Shown here one piece after another: positions 23,074-35,860 of a stretch of 64,000 nt of DNA. Under the pieces are notes generated by a model. It made no database searches, was not told the DNA's origin, and saw only the letters and a list, made by a program, of their open reading frames with translations. Source of the stretch: Hymenoscyphus infarciens (lineage: Eukaryota; Ascomycota; Leotiomycetes; Helotiales; Helotiaceae); the NCBI GenBank assembly GCA_001414345.1, contig LLCB01000168.1:59851-123850 (forward strand). The letters are read 5' to 3'. A program made the position numbers and the translations under genes. The first letter of the stretch is position 1; every line of letters begins with the position of its first letter.

Positions 23074-25525
23074 TCAAAGATCAATCAGACTCTCCTCCAC
23101 CAACTTCGGCTGCTGCGGAGTATGATGCGGCGCCGAAGGAAACGCTGCCTGCGTGTACCCAGAGAATGTAGAAGGCTGAGGAGTCCACGACTGCTGAGGG
23201 GGTTGCTGCCAATACTGAGGTTGTTGCTGTGGCTGCGCTTGAGGTGGAGGATGCTGAACAGCTTGTGTTAACGGAGCTGGAGCTTGTTGCGGAGTTTGTA
23301 CCTGCTGTTGAGGCAGAGCTTGATGTTCTTGTGGCTTTGATGGTTGATGGGTAAATTGTTGTGGCGATTGGGAGGAAGGGTATTGAGGTTGACTTGGTTC
23401 CAAGGTGGCCTGTTGGGGGGTTGGTACTTGAGCGGTAGTATTATAGTAAAATGAAGCATTTGAGTCGATAGATGGAGTGGGTGCTGGATCAGGAGGGGCG
23501 TAATTAGATGGCGGTTGAGAAGGGGTTTGCATGGGAGTCTGCATAGGGGGAGGTGCCTGTGGCTGCGGTGTTCCTTCAGGGACATGACCGGGTTGTTGGG
23601 AGCCGTATGGTGCAGACGCTTGCTCGGGTGCTTGCCAACTTTGGGTTCTCTGAGGTTGTGGTTGAGATTGTAGTGGTTGCATTTGTTGTTGTGGGGGATA
23701 CTGTGCGTATGAATCCTGGCGGTGATCAAGCGGAGCATAACTGGGGTTTGGTACCGACGCTCTATTAGAGTATTGTTGAGGTGGTGCATAGGAATAAGTT
23801 GATTGTGGTCGACCGTATGGCTCTGCCTGAGGATTGCCAGTATAAAAGCTTTCTGCCCCGGAAGCCCCATTCGGGACATTTGAAGATATTGATGGGTACA
23901 TTGTCGATGCCGGTCTCTGTGGAGGAAGAGCATAACCACCAATAGTATGTTGGCTGTAGGTGTCGGTCAAGCGCTTCTCCAGCATATTGTCATAGTATCG
24001 TACAACAGTAGATAATTTGGCGTGAAGATCAAGTAAAGCATCTGAAACAATTAACAAAGTATTTAACAATGAATAGCGGGGTTACCAACCATGTTTGCTC
24101 ATAGTCTCTCCGTAAGTCCGAGCAAGTTTTGGTCTAAGTGTTCCGATACTATCATATAATTCTTGAATTTGAGGCTCCCGTAAAATTGTACCAGGTGGTT
24201 GTGTTTGAAGTCTGTCTACCAATGTCGAGAACAAATTGATGTTCTCCGCTTCGACTGGAGTAAGCTCGTAGTCATTTTTGGGCAACGCAAATGAGGACTT
24301 AGTGGCTGGATTAGATGTTTCCTGTTTCATGGTTGCAGAAAACTTCTTCTTTTGCTCTTCCATATCTGCCAGGGAGGCAGCGATAGCAGCCGCCAAATCA
24401 TCGTCTTCCTCTTCAGCCGGCTTGTTTGGGGTTGGCTTGGTTGCCGTATTTGAGACCGGAGCTTTCGGGCTGGGTTGAACTTTGGCTTGTGGAACGTATC
24501 CTGCCCCTGAGTGGTTGTTTACCTCTTCCAGGCTCATTGCAAGAGCCTTCTTCAAATCCTCGTCAAATCCCTCATCGACCCTGGGACTTCGAGGTTGCAT
24601 TGAGCCATGCGTTTGCGACCTATGTTTATGCGGGTGTGATGAGCGGTCGTTTCCAAAAGACCCTCCTTTCGCCGACTTGTCGGTCAATTTCACATAACAT
24701 CCATCATCGACTCGAACCGGCTGTAATATGCCAAGGTGAGGCAATGGGAGCACCTTTGCGGAGCATTGTTGATCGAAAACATTACCGCAATTCCTACAGT
24801 GATGCTTCCGGTTTGTGAAGCTAAAGGCGCTTCGGCATCGCATACAGACATCGGAATCCGTCCACTCCGGAGGCTGGGGACATTAGTATGGTTTCTTTCA
24901 CCGGAGCAAAAAGTACTAACCGCACTGCTGTCCACCATACTGCTCGAGACATCAATCTTGGGTAAGAATCGGAAGCCTTCCCGCTGCAGCCCTTTATATG
25001 TCTCCCCAATATAAGACAGTTCATAGCGACCTTCGGTTGCCGTGGCCCACGTCTGGATGAGTTCCAAAATCTTGTTCTTCACATCGTCGTTGACCGCCGC
25101 CCCGCCATACGCCTTTAATAATGATACCATGTTGTCCATGAACTCTCTCGAGGCGATCTCGACTAGGAAATGGGAACCGCCATTTTTGACGCAGGTGTCG
25201 GTGAGCTACAAGTCCGATTAGAGCTGATCTGATAGTGCTATATCTTTGCCTAGGGTGATTCTCACATTCAATGCACTCAGCTGTGTGTTGGGGTTCTTGT
25301 TGCCTATGCGCCGTTTCAGCGAGCGCATTGCCTCCTTGGATGCCACTGTTTTGGATCGTATGATATCGGAAATTTCGAGATTAAGAGCAATATCCTCACT
25401 ACCGATGCGTTAGCACATGTTCCGAAATTCCTGGCAGCAAAGATGGAGGCGCACAGAGAGCTCGAGGTTGCACGGTCGATTTGCTCATCGAGCTGCGAGG
25501 AGGAGGCAAACCACCCCGACATCAT
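23074..25525 (-). CDS. vps27: ESCRT-0 subunit Vps27 (VHS-FYVE-UIM protein)
   Basis: Vps27 binds ubiquitinated cargo and PI3P on endosomes and recruits ESCRT-I. Five exons (25525-25455, 25398-25266, 25205-24921, 24873-24090, 24041-23074) join in frame to 746 residues. The introns are 56, 60, 47 and 48 nt. A VHS domain fills residues 8-140 or so. A FYVE finger starts near 165 with [23 protein letters not shown] and RVDDGC, the PI3P-binding signature set. Two ubiquitin-interacting motifs follow, [15 protein letters not shown] near 267 and [15 protein letters not shown] near 319. A helical region that normally binds Hse1 comes next. The C-terminal 320 residues are Pro/Gln-rich and end in LIDL, a clathrin-box-like end. 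The first donor (GTGCGC) is weak, but splicing there restores the conserved [12 protein letters not shown] exactly. It is head to head with a Doa4-like gene. Confidence 0.95.
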
Positions 25526-26527
25526 GATGGGCGCGAGGAGGGGAGAGGGAGGGTTGGCCTTTCGCGATCGATCTTAGCTTGGATGAGAGGTAGATGAATG
25601 ATGTTTGTATTGTTGTTGTGGTTGGAGTTGGAGTTGTAAATGAGGGAGAGAGAAGAGAAGAATATTGTATGGTGGTGGTGTACAAAGTATGGTTGGGTAG
25701 CTTAGGTTAGTTAGTACGCGGCTACAACTTAGGTAGAAGGCTAGGTACCAGCCTAAGTGGTTCGTGAGGCGCCGGGTTAGCTCGCTGGGCTACATAGTAC
25801 CTATATAAGGCTCGACCCACAGTAGGATGCGTCATGGCTAACAATCTTTCTCGCATCTTCTTAGTGAATTGGTAATCTTTTCTTATTACCTATTTCTAAA
25901 TATAAATTATAGACTAGGCATCGTTACTTGAATAAACGGTACAGATAGCTCAAAACCGTTGCTCTCATGACGTTACTGTACACGTATATAGTGAAGCTTG
26001 GCTTGGCATGGCGGAGCGGAGCGGACTTGGCCCTGGGCGGAATAGCTTGGCTTCCCGTCATTCCACTGACCGACGTCTAATCGTCACATTCACACATCCA
26101 TAGACTATTTCCCTATCGAGTTGAGGAATGCGGAACACACGACTGCAAAGAATGTGTGGCGTGCGAGATGGACAACAATAAAGACAAACCCGGCTTTTGA
26201 CTCGACTTCTCTCCATTTTTCTCCATTTTCCCATCCTTTGTTCGCAACCCAATCCAACCCAACCCAACCTACTCGTCGTCGCGGTCGGTCTCGTACAGAA
26301 CAGTAACGTAACAGCCAGACAAGACACCAGACTCGAAGAAACGCAAATTCTGGAAGATAAATATCGATTCCTCCGCAACTGTATTATACCTCTACTCGAA
26401 CCTTCGTCGGCTGCCAACGCACCGTCTACTCCGCCTCCAAATTGCGACGTCGATTATATCCTACCTACATATATCCTCCATTCCCTGACATGCGTGCCCG
26501 CACCCGCACTCTCATCCAAACCGCGAT
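25526..26527. promoter_or_regulatory. Shared intergenic region between divergent vps27 and doa4-like genes
   Basis: About 1 kb separates the two start codons, so it must hold both promoters and both 5' leaders. CT-rich tracts precede each start. No coding frame in it is convincing. Confidence 0.6.
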
Positions 26528-29500
26528 ATGAGTCCCTCAGCACTAGGGCCGGCCCCGTACACGAGAGCTGCGCCTGTCAATGGCCGAGGTCCAGTCAGTA
26601 AAGAAAATGGAGGGAAGCATCCAGCGACGGGCGGGCTCAAGGGAGGGAACCGGGTCTTTGCCCATTTCGATGACTTGGTCAACGTCGTGCCCGATATCGA
26701 CAAGAATTCCCCCCTGCGAACAATCCTACAACGCGGCGAGGACTTTGCAAAGCAGGCTGATACAAGCTTGGATTTCTGGCGCCCAGATGTTGCTTTGAAA
26801 GAACACATCAAAGCCACCATTGTTGCGGTGGATATTATACCGCGCCATAAAGATTACCCTGCCCTGCAATCCGATCGGGGCGACTTGCATCGGATGTATA
26901 CGGGTTTAGTCAAGCGAATTAAAATTCAGTCTCCCAAGTTGGAAGCCGTAAAGAGCATTATTAAGGAAAACAACGCCATCAACGGCGCCAAGCCAGTGTT
27001 GAACACTCGACAGCAGGAAAATCACACTGCCACTAACATGAATGGGGCGACAAATGGCCATGCACGAACCCAGTCAGAAGCCATACCACGGTCAAATGGT
27101 ATTCCAGGTGTTGGGCGAAAGATGGATTCAGATGCCATGTCTGATGAGAGTGCACCCCGAAAGAAGCCTCCTACCGTCCAGCCAAAACCCCAAGCACTCC
27201 ATGGGAAAGCTCTACCCCAAAATGGGACTTATACACAAACAGATTTACAGGCTCGTTTTGCACGTTTGAGAGCACCTGAGCCAAATTCCCCTGTGCAGGA
27301 TCCCAGAATACGCACTCAACCGATCTTCATACCTGATACACCGTCTTCCAGTTCGAATGAACTACCATCCGTCCCGAAGACCCTTTCTCATCCAAATAAA
27401 ATCACGCTAGACGTCGAAATGGCGGACCTTCCTCGGCCACCTGATGCAATATACAGCCCAGCTCGTGGTGCAGATAACGCAGCTACGGCTAATCTACCAT
27501 CCAGCATTCAAAGAGGCTCTTCATATATAGGAAGTGGAAGAAAAGACTCAGCGCCTCCTATATCCAATGTTGGCCCAACACCTGCTGCGGTCGAACCAAG
27601 GCAAGACTATTTTGTCCTCGCTCATTCTGTCAACACCCATGGAGCGGTCAAGACAAAGAAACAAGTCCCCATTCCAGATTCCGTGTACATTACCGCCGAG
27701 GCTCTCTATAGATACCAAAGTATGGGTTCTCAAGCCGTGCAAATTCTCCTAGCGGATCTGAGAAGTCGCGATCGCTTTGACGGTGGTCACATTAGATCAC
27801 AATCTATCATATGTGTAGAGCCAGTTTCATTGCAGTCCGGTATGTCTGGGGATGAACTGGCGGAACGTATGGTAGTAGGCCCCGACGCCGAACTCTCCCT
27901 TTTCATGCGCCGAGAAGAATTCGATCTGGTCGTTTTCTATGACCAATCTTCCACAATAATTTCCCCGTTTAGCAATTCAGGGGACGACATCAAGGATAAA
28001 GTCCATACGTTTTCCAAAGCAGTGTGGGATTTTGCGTATGAAAAGCGTCTCAAACGCCGCCCAATGCTACTTGTGGGGGGCTTAGATGCATGGGTCGATC
28101 TCATGGGCGAGAATTCGCTGATGACTACTGCCGCCAGAATCTCTAAACCTACAAACTCAGCTCAGGCGATAAAAGCCCGGTCTATGAATCGGATAGGCGC
28201 CATTCGTGGAAGGGATGCGGCTTCGCGTCGGAAGGTTGAGTCGCGGCCTTTGACCAAATACGAAGAGAGCAAGTGGGATGAGACCCTTAAAGAAGATCAA
28301 GTAACAGGAAGGCCCGCAGATGCAGATCCGACTGCACCCGACGAGCAATTCTATGTGAGAACGACCGATGATTTTCTCCGCCGATTCCCCGATGTCTCAA
28401 AGATCCAAGAATCCATGACTACCATGGCACCATCCCCTGGACGACCGTCCTTGTACGATGACGAGTTGATTAGTACGGTCCCAGCTCCCACTCGACCAGC
28501 TCCAGCTTTGCCAAGGCAAAGATCCAGCGGTATTTCAGAAAGAGGTCCATCTACAGTATACGCAGCTGCTCACGCGGTCAACGTCACCAACCAAGGAATT
28601 ACCACACCTGTTGTGACTCCTGGTCTTACGGGTCTTTCCAATCCAGGGGTTCTCTGCTATATGAATAGTCTCATTCAAATGCTTAGTAGCATTCCGCCTA
28701 TCAGGGAACATCTACGTAAATTCAGTTATCCACCCCCTGTTATGCCGCCGAGGAAAGTTGGTGAACAGTCAGACCCTCCCATGCTGATGGTGAGAAACCT
28801 TTCAATGGTCTTCAGTGCCTTGTGGTCCGGCCAATACGACTGGATCACCCCCAAAACATTTGCAGTAAGTCGTCTTTGCATCGCGTCAGTAGCAACACTA
28901 ACAGGTTCCAGGCTTATGTCAATGCGGTTCATCTAGGAGCTTCTGATGACCCCCATGGAAGATTAAAAGCATTTGGGGGGTCAGCAACGCAGCATGATCC
29001 ACATGAGCTTTTCATGTTTCTAACAGGTATCCTGGGAGATGAACTGAACCCAAACAGAGATGTGCTAGCTGCGTCCCTTACGGAGGAAGAAGAAAAAGAA
29101 GAAGCATTACTCCAGGATGGGGCCTCAGCTGAACGAGCATGGTTGCGACACAAAAGAGCGGACAACTCGATAATATGCAATGAATTGGCGGGGCAAGCGA
29201 CTTCGGTCCTAGTATGCAACAATTGTGGGAACAGAGTACGAAAACATGACCTACTTTATCAGCTGTTAGCGACTATACCCCCGGGGGGAAAGTATAAAAC
29301 ACGCGCCTTACATGATCAGATAACCAGTGCTTACAGCTCAAGTTCAACGGTAAATGTGCCTTATAACTGTGCAAAATGCGGCCATGATGAATCGACAAAG
29401 ACGGATTGGCTGAGCGCCTTTCCAAACTATTTATTTATTCAGATTGTCCGATTTGAACAGAATAGCGACCTTGGCCAGATCACCAAAGAACGAACCCCTC

Positions 29501-29814
29501 TATTATTTGAAGAGGAAAATTTCGACCTCTGGGAATGCTTCCTGTCCATGGAAGGTCAGACGAGGAACGATGTCCCGCAGCAGAATGGCAACTGCAATTA
29601 TAGACCCATTGCCGTTGTAGTGCACTCGGGCGAGGATATAGGGGGAGGGCATTTCTGGACCGTTGCGAGGCACGTGGATCAGAAGTCTAAGGCGCGCGAA
29701 TGGCACAGATACAACGATAGCACTGTCACCCGGGCTAACTATCGTGAAGCTACGCAGGGAGAAGGGACTTATCTTGTTTTGATGCAGAAGCAACAAGGCC
29801 AGGGCAAGGCTTGA
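26528..29814 (+). CDS. doa4: Doa4/Ubp5-like ubiquitin-specific protease with rhodanese domain
   Basis: This cysteine protease family removes ubiquitin from cargo at endosomes before multivesicular body sorting. Exons 26528-28864 and 28912-29814 join in phase 0 (GTAAGT...CAG, 47 nt) to 1079 residues. Residues 40-145 or so form a USP8-dimerisation/MIT-like helical domain. Residues about 386-545 form a rhodanese-like domain (ILLADLRSRDRFDGGHI), which in Doa4 relatives is a targeting module. The USP fold starts near 700. The Cys box NPGVLCYMNS places the nucleophile at Cys710. Two CxxC pairs, CNNCGNR and CAKCGHD, form the zinc ribbon. The His box GGGHFWTVAR (His near 1026) is followed by WHRYNDSTV. 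The middle linker is Pro/Ser-rich and disordered-looking. The catalytic set is complete. The Doa4 versus Ubp5 assignment is by architecture only. Confidence 0.92.
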
Positions 29815-31245
29815 TGTAGTCCTTTTCTCCTTTCTTTTCTTCTTCGCGTCAGACTTTGCATTTGGGGTTGGGATTTTGATGGCTCTTCTTCAGGGGGTGC
29901 GACCTTTTTTGATTGGATGGGGGGGGGGGGGGGGGGGGGGGTGACCGCATATCATTATTTTTCGGGGCTTGGGAGAAAGGGATCAAGGTGTTTGGGGGGC
30001 GGGCAAATGGATGGCATAGGATCATTTTCATGTCATCTGTCCTTTTTTCTGGATTAGTTTAGCGATGGGATGAATGGGATGGGATTGCGGTTGGTTATTA
30101 TCGACTTTGAAATATTTTCGATGGATGAGGGGAAGTGGCAAGTGGATGATGACCTCAGAGGTTTGAATGGACAGATGGGTGGGTTGGTACTTTTGAGAAT
30201 TGGAGAGGCAAACAGCTCTTTTTTGTACTATTTTAATCTAACTGGTTTTTTGGTGGGGGGTGTATGTTGTAGAGAAGAATTCAGAATCTTTTCCCGTTTG
30301 ATTTCTTGAGGGTTGGAGGGGGGTGTTCTGTGACATTGACCATGGACTTATGCTCAGGGAGCCAAGTTCGGTTGAGATCTAAGGTTCAAAGCCCAAGGCC
30401 AGAGATGGAACGATTGAGTAGATCTAGAGCAAAAACCCACTCCTTACCCCCGGCCATCTTTGTTTCTCGTGGAAAGTCAATCACAAAGCAGCAAAGGCTA
30501 GGGAAAATTGAGCCAGTATTCTTTTCTGCAGCGCCCACTGACCAGGAGGTATTTGAAAGAACCCCAGGGCCCGGGGGTAGTTAATGATGAACTTGACTCC
30601 CTGCGGTAAAAGTGCTTTCGTTTATTTACCTGGCTGACTCTTTTATTGGGGGTCATGTGGTGGTTTACCTACGAAGTGAGGTGGGATCGCTCGTTGGTTG
30701 AGCGAGCGAGCTCAAGTCGCTCTTTCCTCACGAGGTGTTGTCGAGCACTCACTCTAGGTGGGATTTAGGTTAGAGTAATTGAAGGTGACAGTGTTTAAAG
30801 GGGAAGGAACGACTCCTGGTCTCCACTTGGTTTGCTTGTCTTCGGCTGACTCCCTAGCAGGGGGTGTCTCGAGTTGCCTTACCTTCTTGACTATCGGCCT
30901 TTCGCTTTCGTCCTCAGCCTCAACCTAACTGCTTAATGGGGTTGTCTGTTCTCTCCTGGACACTGCATCGTTACATACTGTTTCTTGCCAAGTAATGCTA
31001 GGGATGCTTCACAGTGTTGCAAGCTGGTAATGTGGAAAAACAGATGCGTGATATGTATTAGCAACGAAGTTCAAAGTTTCAACTTCCTTCAAAATATAAA
31101 GAGATGCAACACCCGAACCTCAAAAATCAATTACCACATATCAATTAACCATCATTGCAGGACCAGCAAAAGAATTGACACCTCATAAGCTCACTCATCC
31201 CCATCCCCCAGAAAGTCTTACCACCACACAACCTCCCAAGAACAT
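29815..31245. other. Intergenic DNA between convergent genes
   Basis: The left part is presumably the 3' untranslated region of the protease gene and includes a long G tract. No gene is seen. Confidence 0.55.
29919..29941. repeat. G23 homopolymer
   Basis: This is an uninterrupted run of about 23 G on the plus strand, just downstream of the protease stop. Its exact length may be unreliable in an assembly. Confidence 0.85.
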
Positions 31246-31983
31246 CTATCTTCTCTTACTCCCCTTACTCTTTGAACTCGAGCCCTTCGACCCTTTAGAA
31301 CTCTTAGAGCTCTTCGGCAACCCCTGAGCAACCCTCTCAAAATCCTGATCCTTGTCTTGATGGAGGTAATACTGTGTACTTGAGTGTTCTCCTTGACTTT
31401 GACTGTGTTTCCCCACATTGTCTTCGGTGAGAGGAGGCTGGAAGTAGGGGTCGTTTTGGTGCTGGGATTGCCCGGGTTGGTTATTGCAGTATTGATCTTG
31501 GGTGTAGGAACTGGAGGAAGGGGAGAGTTAGCTTTATTGTTTTTTTGTGTGGGGAGAGGTGGGGGGAGTAGGTTGTGGTTGTGAATTTTGGGGTCGAGGC
31601 GACAAAGTGATGCAAGCGAGAGATTGGGGGAGTGGACTTACCCTTGGCCTTGATCCTGGTAGTATGCTTGTCCACTGTGGGAGAGAGAATTTTTAGTTTT
31701 TGCTTTGCTTTTGTAAAATAGGGAGTGGGTTCTGGCTGTGGTGCTTGTGGGTTTTGGTGTCGAGGATGATGGACTTGAAGTGGCGGGATTGTAGGCTTAC
31801 CCTTGAGCTTGATCTTGACAGTACGATTGGCCACTGTTTAGAAGGAATTCTTAGTTTTGATCTGGTTGTGGAAGGGGTTGCGGAGTCTGGGGAATTGGGG
31901 TCGAGGAGGTTGAAGCGAGGAACAAACTGGTGGACTAACCCTTGGGTTGACTGGCCCCCATAGTTTTTTCCACTACCTGACAT
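31246..31983 (-). CDS. Small Gln/Ser-rich protein built from duplicated 33-nt mini-exons
   Basis: Four exons on the minus strand join in one frame to 124 residues: 31983-31940, 31834-31802, 31674-31642 and 31510-31246. All three introns are phase 2, with donors GTTAGT, GTAAGC and GTAAGT and CAG acceptors, and lengths 105, 127 and 131 nt. Exon 2 encodes GQSYCQDQAQG and exon 3 encodes GQAYYQDQGQG, clear copies of each other. Exon 1 ends in the related YGGQSTQG and exon 4 begins with the related SYTQDQYCNN. Introns share a CCTCGAC(C/A)CCAA block, so whole exon-intron units were duplicated. The C-terminus is a low-complexity Ser/Lys/Gly tail (SKSSKGSKGSSS, ending SKGSKRR). There is no signal peptide or known domain. 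Four splice junctions restoring one open frame make a real gene likely. Its function is unknown. Confidence 0.72.
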
Positions 31984-33802
31984 TTTGTTTTGAATTGTTG
32001 ATTGGTGATAAGAATTTAGGATGGGATTTTAGAAATTTGGGTATCGAATGGGAGTGCGAGCTGCGTTGCAGGAGGCTGTGTCACTTGATGATCGATACTT
32101 GAGAGGTGATAGATCGGATGTCTTGGTCTCTGAAGGATTCAACTAGTTTGGGGCTGTGTGTTATATATTCCAGTAGGAGAGGTTCATGAATGCTGGTGTT
32201 CTGTGTTTCTATTCATGATTTTTGGATGGGGAGTCGTAAGGACTCCTCAGGACGCAGGACTCAGGAGAGGCATCACAAAATTTCCATCTCCTGAATCCGG
32301 GTACAGAAGGTAAGGAATCATCATACAATTTCTTGTAGTTCTCCTTGAAGGAGTCGAGTTGGGAAGAATGCTTCGTGCGAATCGTGTGTTTTGAGCTCAG
32401 TGACCGAGCTCGTGATGAAAGCCAAGTGGGCAAGGCGAATTTGCGAACCGGAACGCTTCCTCATGACCGATGGGCCCGGCACTTTGGTCGTCAAATAAGG
32501 AGTACAGCGTGAACCCTGCCTAGTTTGTGCATTAGAGGACCGCATCCTGCAGGGACAGCACGAGAAGGGTATTTGAACGTCAGGCTAAGGAAAGCCAATC
32601 AGATTTGAGGTGGTGAGTGAAGCGCGTTGAGAACTTGGGAAGAGGGAAATTACAAGCTTGTTAATTGGTATCACCTGGTAACTGAAGATATGACTTGAGG
32701 ATGTATATGGGTTGAAGGAGAGGAATGGCGGTGAACCTGATTAGCTAAGGTACAAAATGGGGCACTTACAAGGATCGAGTTTCGTCTCCTGGAATAAGGA
32801 CCGGGTTAGTCGTTAAGGGTTTGAGGGACTCGTGAAAGAAATACGGCATATCTGCTTAATGGGGGGTATGGACTGTAGCCTAAATATAAAGGTAATGTGA
32901 TACGTGGGAGGCTTCTCAAGCGTTCTAGCTTTTAGTAATACTTACTAGATAATAATGTAGTTCGTTGCCATTATACCCATGATCATCTCTATAAAAAATG
33001 AAATTGCAGAGGTTGTGTTCGGATATTGAATTAGTGATCTGGGCATCATATCGCAAAGGCATTGCAGCAATGCAAGTCAGCAAATCTCAACACCATTGCT
33101 TTCAGCGTGGTTGTCTCAAATACAGGTTTGTGAGAAGTGGAGAAGGCTCATACTGCATGACTTAAATTTAAGGTCCAAGTGTAGACAGCTAAGACAGAAC
33201 CCATTTTACGATTGAAATAGACGTAGAATCTACTCTTGGTGTATATTTAGCATGATTATAGCAGACGGCGGGCAAGAGGTGAAATTTGAGAGACATAGGA
33301 ATGATTTTTCATAAATGGTGTTCTTGATTGCTCTACCTGAAAGACTTTGTGGTATGACCGTTGAAGTAGTGGTTACACCAATAACGAAGACATGACAGCA
33401 ATATCCATAGCGTATATTCTAAAGAAATAATTTCAAACCCAGACAACCAACTTCAGATCCCAAGGAGCACTATTAGAGATTAGGAAATCAACAATCCCGC
33501 GTTGAAATAGAATCACCATGAACAAACAATAAGAGTATAAGGAACAATAAACGATGGACAAAATAAAGGGCTGGGTCCTTCAATGCTGAGCCACGAGTCT
33601 CAGACGCGTACCCCTGAAGTTCAAACTGCAACTCCATCGCAGTAGACCACACATTGACATGCCATGGACGAATCCGACCCCAGGAACAACTTTGTGCTTC
33701 AAGCACATCAAGCCCTGTTCACTACACCCCTTTCAAAAAGGAGTAAAGAAGTTGCTTTCAGTCTCCTTGCTGATTGCAGGAAGCTTCAAACAACTCGTCG
33801 CT
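31984..33802. other. Intergenic DNA upstream of the mini-exon gene
   Basis: The first few hundred bases are the presumed promoter of the mini-exon gene. A minus-strand frame ending at 32209 (about 74 residues) has protein-like composition but no recognised family, and its upstream continuation has stops. Nothing else is supported. Confidence 0.45.
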
Positions 33803-35860
33803 CTAGTCTCTCTCGTCAAAATTGATGTCGGCCGTATTGTCGAAGAAAGGACCACCGGAGTGGTTGAGATCCATAACATCCGAGTTGTCAAAACTCGAGT
33901 CTGCCGGATCGTCCAAGAAACTAGTCTCGTTCAAATCCTCAAAAGTTACCTCAGTCATGTGGTTCTTTCCTCTTTTATGCACCTAGTGGGTAATATTAGC
34001 TTGCATTTTCCCATTGAGAAAAGAGAATTTAGGGGGAAACCTTCTCCTAAACACTTACGAGCAAGTTATCAGAGCGGGTATATCGTTTTTCGCAGCCTGG
34101 AAAATTGCACTTGAACTTTTTGGGGGCAGGGAGGTTGTTCAGAAGCGCGGGACAGGTTTCTTGATGGCGTTTAAGATTCGAAATCTTGTTCGGTTCCTTC
34201 CCCTGGAATTCAAAGCCGCAGATGCACGTGTAAGGATTTTCTGGCTTGACGGGGTTTGAGAAACTCTTCTCTGCTTCCATGAAAATGGGTATGGGCTTTT
34301 GTACACGAGGCGATAATTGGTTGGATGGTTGAGTGGAGTGGCTATAGACTTTGTCGTGCTCGTACGAGAAGTTGATCTGACTGGCAAATCCCGTCTTGAA
34401 CGCCCCATGGGGATCGAAAGCAGACACTGGTGTCATCTCGACGAACTCCCCTTGTTCGTAGACAGGGAATTGATATTCCAAGGACGGACTTGATTGAAGG
34501 ATTTTGACTCGCCAATGGTCATCAGGGTTGTCAGCCAACCAAGCATTCAATGGTATAGATGATGTGTGTTCGTTCAATCCTAGTTGATAGGAACGCATCA
34601 TACCTGTATGAGGAGGGATATCGCTGGATGGGGTAGTGGCAAGGGAGGAAGGCAAATCTCCAGATGCGGTTGAGCTTGTGGCCATCGTTCCCGAAGTTGA
34701 AGAGCTTTCCGTTGATGAAGAACTTTCTGACCTCCCATGGAAGGGTGATCTCAGCGGCGGTGCCACTGGGCTTTTGTGAAGCTTGTTCATAAATTGGACA
34801 TTGCCTGTAGGACAGGGATATCGGGGCTGTTGGCCTCCAATGAAGGTCATTCCGAAGGTAGTCTTTTGGGGGTCTGACAGCTGGCCATCAATCCTGGTGT
34901 CCATTGATGGAGAAGCTGAAAGCTCCGAGGGTGGATACGACAACTGAGTGCGGTAGGGTGGTTCGGATTGCTGGTGATAGTGACCAAGATCTGGTTCAGG
35001 GATTGTACCATGCAGTTCAGATGGCTGCCAGTAAGAATCGAGCTCAACCAACTGTGTGGAGGCAAGTTCAGAGGGACCAGCAACTCTGTGGGTTTCAAAG
35101 ATATGGCCGCTCTCACTTAGGCGTTCGGAAGCAAGCTCGGCTGTTAGTTCATCTCCAGAGAACCATTTGAATTGAATTTCGGGCTGCATTGGACTGGGGT
35201 AAAGTGCTTGAGAAAACGAAGCCTCTGGGTTCCCTAGCTCAATCGGTGAAATTCTGTCTGAGTTGTGCCTTTTCGAAGTTCGTGGAGATAGTAAGCGTGT
35301 GAGAGGACTACGAGTAATGGCGGAGACTATTCGTTCCTTGCACGTCTCCTGGCAGGTATTCCCATGAAATCTTCTGATCTTCACTTCTTTGTTGCAATGA
35401 GAGCATTCGTAGGACCCGTTCTGGAGCTGGGGACAGTTGTGGAGGTGGTTCATCATTTCCCTTTCACTTTGGAATTCTCCTGGCACTGTAGCAAGGCGTG
35501 ATAGTCAGCATACTTCTATAAGATCTGCAAACAATTAATCGAAGTCCGAACTTACCTGGACAGTTGACCAAAGGACAACGCTTAAGGCTCTCGGGGCCGA
35601 GGGAGTACTTGCGGTAGTATGCAAACCAATTCAAGAACCTTGCAACGGAAGCTTTATGCTGGCCTCTGTTCTTGGTTGAGGAATGACTATTAGGTCAAAT
35701 AATTAGGACGTGCTATGAATGCGCGGGGAAAGGGAAGTACTTGCTTGACCCTAAAATCTTTCGAAAAATTGGTCGACACTCTTAATGGAATGGAAGGAGT
35801 GACAGTCCGCTCTCTGCTGTAGCTCTCGACTGGTCTTATGTTGCACTTCAAAGATGCCAT
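33803..35860 (-). CDS. C2H2 zinc-finger transcription factor (unplaced family)
   Basis: Three 3' exons are well supported: 35658-35556, 35485-34059 and 33982-33803. They are joined by GTAAGT introns (70 and 76 nt). With a first exon at 35860-35741 the model is intact at 609 residues. Early Cys/His clusters (RCPLVNCP, HNCPQLQNGSYECSHCNKEV) come first, then a long Ser/Pro/Thr-rich middle. A distal pair of fingers follows (ENPYTCICGFEF...HQETC; KCNFPGCEKRYTRSDNLL). The last intron falls inside the final finger and exon 4 supplies its HKRGKNH. The tail after it is acidic (TFEDLNETSFLDDPADSS). It is probably a nuclear DNA-binding regulator; its targets are unknown. The N-terminus is doubtful. The first donor, GTACTT, is weak, and a rival reading of the same DNA in another frame looks equally protein-like (see findings). 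Confidence 0.8.

Noticed and set aside
23268..23942. 224-residue frame inside the vps27 C-terminal exon
   Set aside because: It is a shadow of the Pro/Gln-rich coding repeat in another frame.
25755..25820. tRNA-like string with A-box-like GTTAGCTCGCTGGG and B-box-like GGCTCGACCC
   Set aside because: The presumed acceptor-stem halves do not pair and no anticodon arm could be drawn.
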